Shown here piece by piece: positions 11,670-20,611 of a stretch of 21,061 bases of DNA. The notes beneath the pieces were generated by a model. That model was not told the origin of the DNA, searched no databases, and saw only the letters and a program-made list of their open reading frames with translations. Position numbers and translations under genes: made by a program. This DNA comes from Rodentolepis nana (Eukaryota > Platyhelminthes > Cestoda > Cyclophyllidea > Hymenolepididae), in NCBI GenBank assembly GCA_900617975.1, contig UZAE01013578.1:1-21061 (forward strand), written 5' to 3'. Numbering within the stretch: the stretch's first letter is position 1; each line of letters begins with the position of its first letter.

Positions 11670-13097
11670 ATGGGTAGGCGTCGTCGTTGTCCCAAAGTTG
11701 GTATGATTCATGTCCATCAATGTACTATGTAGATTTAGCTCGCCCAGAATGGGGTGAAGATTCAGATGTTGATATGAAGACTGAAAAGCTGCATCAAGAT
11801 ATGCCGAAAAAGTCACTTCATCAACGTTTAAAAAATAAAGAGCGAAAGAAGAAGCTTAAAAAAGGCAAAAGTGACTTCGCTGATCAAATTCGTGAATTGG
11901 AACATGCTGAACCTATTCCTGAACCTGTTCTGGAATTTCCGACTTCTCAGCCCTCTTTTGTTCCTTCGTCTGATGTCGCAACACTGGTATCTGGCTTTTT
12001 AACTAGGTACTTTTAGTATTGTGTACTTTATTTTTTAGAAAAATGAATTTACAGGAACATACTGAGGGCAATATGTATTTAACTGACTTTTATGCTGTGA
12101 ACTGCTTTTTATCTGTTCATGCAGCTCCGTTCATAGCAGAAAAGTATGATACTATAATGGAAAAGAATTCCGCAAATAGAAAGGATTGCAAAGCAGTTGC
12201 GGCCGTAGACTCCATGCTCCCCTATATATTTACTTCATCTAATTTACTTAAGGGCAATTGGCCCCTACCATCATGGGCGCTAGAATTCGATAGTGCAGAA
12301 CCAAAACAAAAGCTTGATAAGTTTCAGCGAAAAAATGTGCAAGTTATTAGCAAAATTCAGGATTTCAATTCAAAGTATTTCAAAAGGCAACAAAAACGAA
12401 CCATTTTACCAAGTATAAGGCAGTTTGAAGCTACACATACCACTGTTCTGGCAGCTGAAGGCCTTCAACAAGTCAGGAGTTTGCTTGAAAGCATTCCCCT
12501 TCTTTTGACAATAAAAAGTGATATTACAACATGTTATGACATTATTGATCATGGTGTAAGAGATATTCATTTATTTAATTTTTTTTAGCCCTCGGGAATA
12601 TGCTTTCAATATCGTACATTGTGCTTAGAAATGCCGAGAGGACAGTCGAAGAATAAGACGTCGATTCTACTCCATGCGCCCCTCGTTCGATGGGTTCAAA
12701 GGACAGTTATTCTAGTACCTCCTCCAGTATTGAAAATAGTTAACGAAATCATTTGTGTAGCACCTGTTTCTGACGAACAGCAAGCTGTCAGTTCATATAT
12801 GATTATCCCATTTGCCTCTATCTATTTTTCATTTAGAAATACGCAGATATCATTCGCGATGCAATTGAAGACTGGGTCTCAAATATTGAGAAGACGGGCC
12901 TTAATTCTACAGTCTTGCCGCCTTCGGAGGTAAGTAAGAAAGGCATGAAGATAAGCCAACTTTCTTCAATGACTGGAATGAACCAAATATACTCAGAGCA
13001 GTGCTTAAGCGAATGCGATTGGGACTTACAAATTGCGATGCAGGCTTTCAGTCGTCTTCGTGAAGCAGGCATGTTACCGGAAAAAGCTTTCGCTTAA
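11670..13097 (+). CDS. NXF/TAP-like mRNA export factor with NTF2-like and TAP-C domains only
   Basis: NXF1/TAP, paired with NXT1/p15, carries mRNA through nuclear pores: RRM and leucine-rich repeats bind RNA and adaptors, NTF2-like and UBA-like domains bind NXT and FG nucleoporins. Five exons (11670-11700, 11733-12006, 12039-12555, 12589-12786, 12837-13097; introns 32, 32, 33, 50 bp) give 426 residues. The N-terminus MGRRRRCPKV and a Lys/Arg-rich segment (36-57) replace RRM and repeats. The NTF2-like domain runs about 90-330 (DVATLVSGFLTR, DFYAVNCFLSVHAAPF, VRWVQRTVILVPP, KIVNEIICVAP). The C-terminal UBA-like TAP-C domain is 378-426 (LSSMTGMNQIYSEQCL, CDWDLQIAMQAFSRLREAG, PEKAFA), the clearest family match. 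The ATG at 11670 is chosen because its 32-bp intron restores frame; another in-frame ATG exists at 11720 if that intron is not used. Missed distant 5' exons remain possible. It ends 0.38 kb from convergent DPM3. Confidence 0.85.
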
Positions 13098-13186
13098 GAT
13101 GTGATATATTTGTATAGTATTATGTACTTATGTTCTATTCCGAATACCAGTTGTAGAATAATCCTCAAGTCCACTTTATTTTGTCT

Positions 13187-13192
13187 ATTAAA
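13187..13192 (+). terminator. candidate poly(A) signal of the NXF-like gene
   Basis: ATTAAA 90 bp after the stop codon. A canonical AATAAA follows at 13336-13341, 239 bp after the stop, so either or both may be used. Confidence 0.4.
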
Positions 13193-13335
13193 TGGTTATC
13201 AGCATTGTTTGGCCGCAAATGCGGACTACACTCAGGATGCATGAGTTTGCTAAATTGATCTTATAAGGCCAGCATTTGAAGGATTTCGAATGAAAACGCT
13301 ACCTTGAGTCCCTTTGTGCTTGCTATTATTACATT

Positions 13336-13341
13336 AATAAA
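13336..13341 (+). terminator. second candidate poly(A) signal of the NXF-like gene
   Basis: AATAAA on the plus strand. It lies 67 bp before the opposing AATAAA of DPM3, so the two 3' UTRs end close together and could overlap. Confidence 0.45.
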
Positions 13342-13407
13342 GCTTTAACGATGGTGATATCAAAAGGGATCGATAAGGTCAGATTACAACGAAGGTTATT
13401 ACGGAAG

Positions 13408-13413
13408 TTTATT
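13408..13413 (-). terminator. poly(A) signal of DPM3
   Basis: AATAAA on the minus strand, 66 bp beyond the DPM3 stop codon. Confidence 0.7.
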
Positions 13414-13478
13414 TTAAAAGTATATTGAGGAATGGCTATATATAAGCGTAACAAATTATGAAAGTAGATAGTTTGCAG

Positions 13479-13751
13479 TTAAAACTTGTAACCAGCATTC
13501 CGTAGTCCCTTTCGAGCCTCTTCAATTTGTTGCTTTAGTTTTTCATCTTCACCCGGACAGTCGTTAAAATTGAAAACACCGAGCATAATACAAGACAAGG
13601 ATATAATTCCAAAGAAGATGACTACTATAACCGGTGATAGTAAAACGGCCACTTTAACAGATGGAACTGAGGTAAATGGTGAACATAAGGAGCCTAACCA
13701 GATTGCGATGAAAAGGATAGCAGTAGAAAACCATGGAACAGCTCTGATCAT
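13479..13751 (-). CDS. DPM3: dolichol-phosphate mannosyltransferase subunit 3
   Basis: DPM3 is the small ER membrane protein that anchors and stabilises the catalytic DPM1 subunit. The complex makes dolichol-phosphate-mannose, the mannose donor for N-glycan, GPI-anchor, O- and C-mannosylation. This frame is one uninterrupted exon of 90 residues, matching the family's usual size of about 90. Two hydrophobic segments (about 8-22 and 32-60) form the membrane hairpin. The C-terminal cytosolic tail reads FNDCPGEDEKLKQQIEEARK followed by GLRNAGYKF, the conserved Asp-Cys plus coiled-coil and final aromatic that bind DPM1. The match to animal DPM3 is strong in this tail and weak in the membrane part, as is normal. 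It is transcribed away from the next gene to the right and towards the NXF-like gene on the left. Confidence 0.93.
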   Translation of the reverse strand: MIRAVPWFSTAILFIAIWLGSLCSPFTSVPSVKVAVLLSPVIVVIFFGIISLSCIMLGVFNFNDCPGEDEKLKQQIEEARKGLRNAGYKF

Positions 13752-15114
13752 GTTCGACGTATACGCTGTTCACTTACGTTGTTGAAGGTCAAATAATTGG
13801 AGCCGGCTGTCTGAATCGAGAATCAAGTGAAGCAAATAAGAATGCGAGAAATGGAATGCAAAGCTACTGTTTAGATTTTAGTTATTATTAATTACATTTT
13901 TATAAAACTTTTTAAATTAGCATTAATTAGTTAATTAAGATTTTTGCTTTTTATAGCAAATATTATCATCGATCGACATAATGAATTACACTCATAATGT
14001 GCCCATTTTTCATGAAATATCTTTTAAAATGACAAAATTTGTCTGTTCTATCTAATTTCAACTTAATGTGGGGTCGTGGAAAATCTTTAATCATAAACTA
14101 CTTTTAGTAAAACGATCCATACCTATGATATTAAGTAAATTATGGTAAATTATGCATCATTATATTTGCTAAGTAAACTAACCAACAAATTTATAATACG
14201 TAAGAAAACACCCATCGTTGTTAAGCGAAAGAAAGAGTAAATAACCATTTTTGATATAGTTGTGAGCGATTAATATAAATTTTAAATGTCTAGAAGAATC
14301 CGCTCACTCAGGCTGTGACACTACTCCTCGTCTATCCATCTGGTATTCTAATTGAACTGAGCAATGCAATTTAAGTACCAGCCAAACTTTGAGATAGAAA
14401 TGGACATCAGAAAAGAAGACATTAAACATTTTGCCAAATGAACTGTTAAGATGAGCTTAGTGGCGATCAAGGTACACTGACAACTTAGTTAGTGAACCAA
14501 GTTAGGGTTGAGAAACGTTTCATATTCATTATCATATATATAATTAAAGTAAACACTTTTTGAGATAATTGATAATTTACCTAACAGGGATAGACAGACA
14601 GTTCAAATTGAAGAAGATAACTTTGCATCTAAAAGATAAGGAATAAGTGACGAAATAAATGTAAGAAATAGTTTGGAATTTTGCTTAATGATTTTCAGTA
14701 ATATGTGTCATCTAAAGTTAAAGCGAATTTTACTAATACACATTGGAATGTAAAAAAATGAATTTTCGAAATATAAAAAATAATTTTAGTTTGGACCCTT
14801 AAAAGAGAACGACTCATAATACACTAGCGATTCAGATCTATCATAATAAATTCTCTGATTGATATATTCTCGCTTCACATCAACCTAAAAGAATACAACG
14901 AGTCCAATTGAACACATTAGATATAGGAATATTGCCTTTTTCATGAGAGAACAGTTTGTGAAATTTCAAAATAGATAAGAAATTCAGCTCCAAGCATTCA
15001 TCAATCTTCATACTCTTACAATACATTAATTTTGATTAAGGTAGTAAGCATATATACTTCTTTAAGGTCTAATACAATGACCTTAACGGTTAACTGTTTT
15101 AGCCCCTTATTCTA
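13752..15114. other. 1.4-kb AT-rich intergenic region between divergent genes
   Basis: It separates the starts of DPM3 (minus) and the 15115 gene (plus), so both promoters should lie here. I see no coding frame, RNA gene or clear TATA box. A pyrimidine-rich stretch ending TTTTAG at 15097-15102 immediately precedes the right-hand gene. Confidence 0.5.
15097..15102 (+). promoter_or_regulatory. candidate 3' splice (possibly spliced-leader) acceptor before the 15115 gene
   Basis: A TTTTAG at the end of GGTTAACTGTTTTAG lies 12 nt before tandem ATG codons. It could be the acceptor of a 5' UTR intron or of spliced-leader trans-splicing, which flatworms use for some mRNAs. Nothing in the sequence alone distinguishes these, or proves either. 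Confidence 0.3.
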
Positions 15115-18100
15115 ATGATGAGTGGTTCTAGTAATTCGCTCAATGTTTTTGGTAGAAATGATTTAATTCAACGGAACGTTGCCCTCATCAATGCAGAAGA
15201 AAAGAAAGAAGGGAATAATCTCTTATTTTCCCGTGGTAAACGACCTGCGTAAGGTTTTACCTAATTTTTCTCCGTTCGAAGTATTATTTGTGGTCATTAA
15301 TCTTTCTTTTTAATTCAGGGATGGTTCTGAAGATTTGGAGGAGATAACATTGCAATGCAAACGACCTGCAACGGAAGAAATGGTTTTAAGGCGGCTCTCG
15401 AATTTGAACATCTCAAATGTTGACATTGGAAAACCTACTGATGATGCAGATATGTTTACCATCGAGGATTTAAGTGACGATGAATCTAGCAATGAAGTAA
15501 ATGATGACAAATGGTAATTCTTTACTCTGCGATTTTTCTCTCCGTCTTATTTATTTTGATTAAATATTTTTATTTCTTTTAGTTTCATTCTTCCTGAAGC
15601 TTTGAAGAAAGACTATGAATTAATTCAAATTCGAGGTAGTCTTCACAATCCTTTCCTGATGAAATTGTGAGATTTAATTTATCTTTGCTAAAATGCGTTC
15701 ATTTATTTATTATCTAACTTGAACTCTGATTATAGAGCGTCTTCTTCTCTCATCAATGCTGTTCCCGAAACTTGCCTAGCCCTTGTCCCCTATGTTCCCA
15801 GACCTGTTCTTCCTCCTCTTGCATATAAACAGGAAGAAGATATAAAAAATGTAAATGAAGATTGTGGAAATGAAAAATCCGTGGGTGTTGAACCGATGGA
15901 TTTTGCTCCTGAAAATTTCACTAATTTCAATGTGCTTCCATCAACTGTGTCTCAATCCCTTCCATCCTTTTCGTTTAATTCAGGCTTCTCTTTCGGTCAA
16001 ATTGATGTGTGAGTTTCATTTTTTGCTAGTTTGATCATTTTTAATCTGTTTTATCTATTTAAAAAAAGATATTAGCATTCTCATTGCCTTTCAAGTCGTA
16101 ATTTAACCTGACATAACTAGTTGTTTTATTATAAAACATTTTGCTATGAGTTTTGTTTGATGGCTCTTAAATACCATCCTATCTATTAGCCCCTTTTTCT
16201 ATTCTGCTTTTCACTGGCTTTCAATTTGATAAGCTGCCTCCTGACTTTGTGATATCTTCTGAGAATCACTTCACAGTTTATTTGTTCAGAAAGTAAATAT
16301 CTATGCATAGTATATCTCATCGTTTCATGACTAAACTTTACAGAAAGTTGAGCTGAATGTGCTCAGACACCATACAATCCCATTGCATACCTGTTGTGAA
16401 CGAAAATTGATAATTATGTGACCCATCTGATTCATGAAAGGGAAATGCCGGTATCATAATGACTCGCTTCGGGTTATGGCTGGTGCTCAATGTCCCCCGA
16501 ACACTGAAAAGAATGAGGCTTAAACTGGTGAGCCGCAATGGTGAATACTAAGTTGGTAGTTAATACCTAGATAGCATGAAGATTTGGTTTCCAAGCTCTC
16601 CACATCTTAACCCAGTGGAAAATTATGTTTACATTGGGTGCTGTGGATGAAAACACTAGTTGACGTTCCCGTTCTACAAAAGCCAACCAATTATTTGGCA
16701 GGATGAAAAGAGTTATTTTTGGTCCCTTCCAAGTGAGTGTAAAATCAGCCTCCTCCAGGTTCCATTGTCGGAGTGTAGCTTGATTGATACCCACCAGGCT
16801 CAAATTGCTGATATTTTGAGTAAAACCTTGGTAGCATTGAAATTTCTTCGCCTATTGACTTTCTTCCAGCTTTTTCTAAGTTTGCAGTTACCGACCGCTT
16901 TTCTTTTTTTTGGTGGTGAGACTGTCGAATATATCCCAACACTGTATCTATTTTCTTTTATGACGATCCACTTTTGCTAAGAAACTATCGCAATCGGTGA
17001 TTTGTCATATTTTCATTTACAAATCGAAATGTTTCTTATATCCTCCGACTTCTTTCCCCAAATAATTAATATGTTTATAATCACTTCTCGCACGTATTGA
17101 AGGACCGTGGGTTGAGAAGAGATCAGAACTTCCCAAGTCCATAAAAATTAGGAGTCTTTTGAAGTTTCCGTTATTAAAAATTCACAGTCCACCACCCATT
17201 TGATCGACAGGAATTTATCATCACAATTGGCTTTCCGCATCATTGGTTGCTTGCCACTGTGTCGCGATCTAGATTAAAGACACTTAGTGCCCTTGGAAAT
17301 TCCTCCTTTTACGAGCTGTTTATTAGCATGATGTGAAACAGACTACCCATAATCACAATCTTTTCTACTACATATTCAAGTACTCGCCCGTCTTCTAACT
17401 CTGGGTAGGTTGGGGCTAACAGGTTTGGCTAATTTATGCTGTGAATATCCAGTCTACTTAAAGGAAGTCCTAATTGTGTTCAGCAACAATCTCATTAGGG
17501 TGAACTTCTTCCCTATTTATTTTCAAATTGTGTTGCTCTACCTATCATTTTGTCCCCAAGGTGAGTCTCTTAAATTGCGAGCAAGTGGTTACTCAAGTTA
17601 CCCTAGTGTCAGCGCAGGTGCAAAGTATTGATAAATCAGTAATAAAGATGCCGATAATTAATGCATTCAGTCTAAGTAGAGGCAAAAGTAGACTTGAATG
17701 CAAAGTTAAATTTCAAGGGGTTTTTAATGACTTCAATCTCAATAGTTTCGTAATCATTAAGTGTGCTATTTGTTGTTCGTACTTCTTTAATGAATTGAGA
17801 AAGTTCTTACTTTTTTAATCATCTTATTCAAGCCAACTTGGAAATGTATTTAGTAAAAGGTGCAACCACAGTATAGGTATTACTGAGTTGTGCTATTTGA
17901 TCTCTTTTTGGATTGCTCTGATCCGTGTTAAATAGTTATCGTAGTGTTATTACTATTGATCGGGCTTTTTCCATATTGTGCCTTCTTTTATATCCCTTGT
18001 TCGTATTGAGTAAGCCTTAATTGACTTATCTATTTAAATCTAACCAATTTTTTTTAGTTCTACCCAGCCGAAGTTTGTGAACGAGGGAATAAATCGACCG

Positions 18101-18127
18101 GAGCAGTTTTTTCATTTCAGCCGATGA
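15115..18127 (+). CDS. unrecognised 251-residue acidic protein, five exons
   Basis: I cannot name the family. Exons 15115-15248, 15319-15513, 15583-15666, 15736-16008 and 18058-18127 join in frame through GT-AG introns of 70, 69, 69 and 2049 bp. Visible features are no signal peptide or membrane segment; two copies of a KRPA motif (residues 42-45 and 59-62); a basic-leucine stretch EEMVLRRLSNLNIS (64-77); an acidic patch DLSDDESSNE (95-104); a short block FILPEALKKDYELIQIRGSL (111-130); a proline-rich hydrophobic part CLALVPYVPRPVLPPL (151-166); and a Phe/Ser-rich region FSFNSGFSFGQ (216-226). The LPEAL block and KR-containing segment loosely recall HCFC1R1 (HPIP), a small HCF-1-binding shuttle protein, but the HCF-binding tetrapeptide is not seen, so this is only a suggestion. 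The last exon is inferred from phase. Without it the frame stops at TGA just after 16008. Confidence 0.68.
16009..18057 (+). other. 2.05-kb last intron of the 15115 gene, with broken frames
   Basis: Donor GTGAGT at 16009 and acceptor after eight or more T at 18057. Within it are several overlapping minus-strand frames (16338-16538, 16567-16803, 16745-16942) and plus-strand frames (16660-16980, 17410-17631, 17528-17818), none with a domain I recognise. The minus-strand set between 16338 and 16942 is denser than expected and may be remains of an inserted element. Confidence 0.5.
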
Positions 18128-18820
18128 GTTCTATTGAATTTGTGCGTGTACATATTAAGATTTGGGATTTTATATAAAATTTTTTTATACTATACATTTT
18201 TTGTTTCTATTTCGTGGATGATATTTGCTCTATGGGGGGTCATTGTTTAAGAAAATCCATTTTTGCAAGGTTTGGGAGTTTTCGGTGACCCGATCACTCA
18301 GCCATTTTGATTTGTTTATGCACGCTCTTTAGAGAAGGAAGTATTCAAGAGTTTGTTCCTTTTCACACCAGGCTTGCAAACTTTTGAATATGAAGATACC
18401 AGCTCTGGGGAAGACAGGTTGATCAGGTCCCTAGCTATTATGCAGTTTCTTGCTTTTAATTTTCACTTAACAACGACCACTCAAGTTTGGTATGAATTTA
18501 GCATGAATACAAAATGGAAAGATATGTAAAACCACTTTAGGAAATTGACCTCTTGACTCTGTGCACGGGGGAGGGCGTACAGACGTATTCTTGAATTCAA
18601 GTAGGTTCTGTCAGAATGACGGACGAATGAAGTGTGAAAACAGTACGTTGTATCACTGTCACTTGTGGAGGAAGAAGTAGGACTGAAATACTGGAGATAC
18701 TGGCCAGTTATTGGCAAAGTGGGATTCTTGGTTAAATGTCTTAGTAAAACTCACATTTATGAATTATCCCACCTTTGGTCTGATTCCAGAGCATCATCTA
18801 AACAAGGCACGATTATTCCA
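18128..18820. other. intergenic region downstream of the 15115 gene
   Basis: No canonical AATAAA is visible within 200 bp of the stop codon. 18481-18717 holds a serine/threonine-rich minus-strand frame that I do not recognise and consider chance or repeat-derived. Confidence 0.4.
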
Positions 18821-18835
18821 ATTAGCAAATATTTA
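18821..18835 (+). repeat. target-site duplication, left copy
   Basis: ATTAGCAAATATTTA, identical to 19163-19177. Confidence 0.8.
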
Positions 18836-19162
18836 TTTATTTGAAATGGGGGGCTTAATGGTACTTATCATTTGCCCTTTAGCTGCCTTCGGGCTTCACA
18901 GAGGGGATTAGGAGCATCAAAGTGGGAAAAAGTGGAGAGGGGGGGGGGACAGAAGAGTGATTCAAAGATGTAAAAGAGACAGACAGACACAAAGGCAGAG
19001 AAAAGGTAGGATAAGTATAGGGGAAGTGATCGAATAAGACATACAGTGGAATCATGGTAGTTTGAAGTCAGAAGTCGACTGCCGGTTTATAGACATTTTT
19101 GCCGTATGAGAATACGTTGCCCAGAGTGCACCACGTGGAGGTAAGTCTATCGCACACCCCTC
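18836..19162 (-). mobile_element. short interspersed retroposon-like element, copy 1
   Basis: A 327-bp element bounded by a perfect 15-bp direct repeat (ATTAGCAAATATTTA at 18821-18835 and 19163-19177), the mark of target-primed retrotransposition. It shares long blocks with the copy at 20316-20604, for example TTAGCTGCCTTCGGGCTT, GAGACAGACA, GACATACAG, GCCCAGAGTGCACCACG and AAGTCTATCGC. Read on the minus strand it ends in an AAATAAATAAAT-type tail, so I place its 3' end at the left. It encodes no protein. It contains a ten-G run near 18940 and about 40 bp absent from copy 2. Whether it is a SINE or the truncated 3' end of a LINE is not decided; no certain pol III boxes were seen. Confidence 0.75.
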
Positions 19163-19177
19163 ATTAGCAAATATTTA
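19163..19177 (+). repeat. target-site duplication, right copy
   Basis: ATTAGCAAATATTTA, identical to 18821-18835. The bases just outside each copy differ, so the duplication is exactly 15 bp. Confidence 0.8.
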
Positions 19178-20308
19178 CTAACTGGGTTATGAGGCCGGAT
19201 TCCTCCCTATTGTTATTGGCTAAGAATTTTGAGCTTCGCAGAATATGATTGGTCAGACATTTGACGAGTCGATGGATGGCGGTTGACCTAGTATTCCATT
19301 GACTTGCCCGAGTAATAACGTGGGAGTGGTGGTATTAGAGTATAATCGTACCTTCAACCCACATCAGGGTATTCCTGCACTTTCCGAACGAATTGTTATA
19401 CGTTAGGCGGAGTTTGCTGAAATAATGGATAAGTGTTGCGAGTCTAATGAGCCAACAAGGTTGTATTTATTAACAGAAATAAGCTTAATTATTTATCCTC
19501 TGGCTGATGAAGTACTAAGAGCGTGGAGAATAATCTTAGCCTCCTTTTACTTGGCCTTCGCTCTTATCTTAATTTATGCTGAATTCGACAAACTGTCGCT
19601 CAAGTTTATGTCAGTCGCTAGAATTTTTGTAACAATTTTGTATCCTTGTTCCAATGACTCAAAAGTAGGCCTTATTACGTCTTTTCTGGATAGAATTATT
19701 TGGGTGCTTCTCAGTCTTTCTGCTTTGGGGGATAATGGGACTGGTGATTTGGTAGTATGGAGTAGTCAGATGCGTAAATATGTCAATCGCTTCTAAATAA
19801 ATGGCTAAAATGCACTTAGATATTAACAATCTCTGAGTCTGGAAATTAAAGAAGATATTTGAGAATTACATTTAATTTGTGATTTTAGAATGAGATCCAC
19901 ACCCTCCCTACACGAAGTTGTACGATTGCACCTTCAGGCTTGTCTGGGTGCACTTGAGATTACTTGTCCAGCGTTGACAACGTTGTGTGCCCCACACCCT
20001 CATAGAGATGCGAATGTTGGGAAATGGAATGCGTACTTATGGGTGAAAATTTACCTGTTTCAAATTAATCAATGTGTCTCCAATTCCCCGCTGATGATTC
20101 CTGCAAAAAAGTATTAGCCCTCATCTAACGATCGGATCATTTATTGTTTGTACTAACAAGCTTTCGTTTTTGGGCAGTGTTTTGAAAGCCCGAATAGTAA
20201 TATTCTAAATCAAGTTTACATCAAGTTAAATGGTCGTATTTTGAGGAAAAATAAATGCTATAATGTTCAAGTAAGAACTCCGTACTTACTCAAGCCAGTT
20301 ATCGTGTT
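19178..20308. other. region between the two retroposon copies
   Basis: Apart from the doubtful 123-codon frame, it holds a less AT-rich stretch at about 19890-20060 with a short plus-strand frame (to 20117) that looks like repeat-derived sequence. No RNA gene or promoter was seen. Confidence 0.35.
19425..19796 (+). CDS. hypothetical hydrophobic protein, single-exon frame (doubtful)
   Basis: A 123-codon frame from ATG to TAA that I do not recognise. It has two or three hydrophobic stretches (about 16-30, 37-51 and 87-100) and charged ends, which would suit a small membrane protein. An AATAAA overlaps the stop codon region (about 19795-19800), too close to serve well. A frame of this length can arise by chance in 21 kb of such DNA, and it lies between two retroposon copies. 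It may also be an exon or remnant of a larger element. Confidence 0.22.
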   Translation: MDKCCESNEPTRLYLLTEISLIIYPLADEVLRAWRIILASFYLAFALILIYAEFDKLSLKFMSVARIFVTILYPCSNDSKVGLITSFLDRIIWVLLSLSALGDNGTGDLVVWSSQMRKYVNRF

Positions 20309-20315
20309 AGAACAT

Positions 20316-20604
20316 TTATTTATGCCAAATGGCAGGCTTTATGTTAGGTGCCATTAGCTCTTTAGCTGACTTCGGGCTTAACAGAGAGGAGGAACAAAAG
20401 AATAATTCACAGATGTGAAGAGACAGACACAAAGGTAGAGAAAAAAGAAAGATGAGTAGTGTGGAAGTGGTCTAATATGACATACAGTCGGGTCATGGTA
20501 GATGTAAGTCAAAAGTCAACTGGCGTTTATAGACTTTTTGCGTATAGGTTTACGCTGCCCAGGGTGCACCACGCGGGGGTAAGTCTATCGCGTACTCTTT
20601 TTTA
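20316..20604 (-). mobile_element. short interspersed retroposon-like element, copy 2
   Basis: A 289-bp diverged copy of the element at 18836-19162, in the same orientation. Its ends are flanked by AGAACAT (20309-20315 and 20605-20611), a shorter and different duplication from that of copy 1, so it inserted independently. On the minus strand its 3' end reads CCATTTGGCATAAATAA. Shared blocks run from TTTAGCTGACTTCGGGCTTA to GGTAAGTCTATCGCG. A G-rich 40-bp stretch of copy 1 is missing. It is non-coding. Confidence 0.72.
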
Positions 20605-20611
20605 AGAACAT

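Noticed and set aside
12833..13072. Minus-strand 79-codon frame
   Set aside because: Antisense of the TAP-C exon of the NXF-like gene.
13570..13785. Plus-strand 71-codon frame
   Set aside because: It is the antisense shadow of DPM3, whose own frame has a clear family match.
18836..20604. Direct repeats as LTRs of one retrotransposon
   Set aside because: Each copy has its own, different flanking duplication and a tail-like 3' end, so they are two separate insertions and not paired LTRs.
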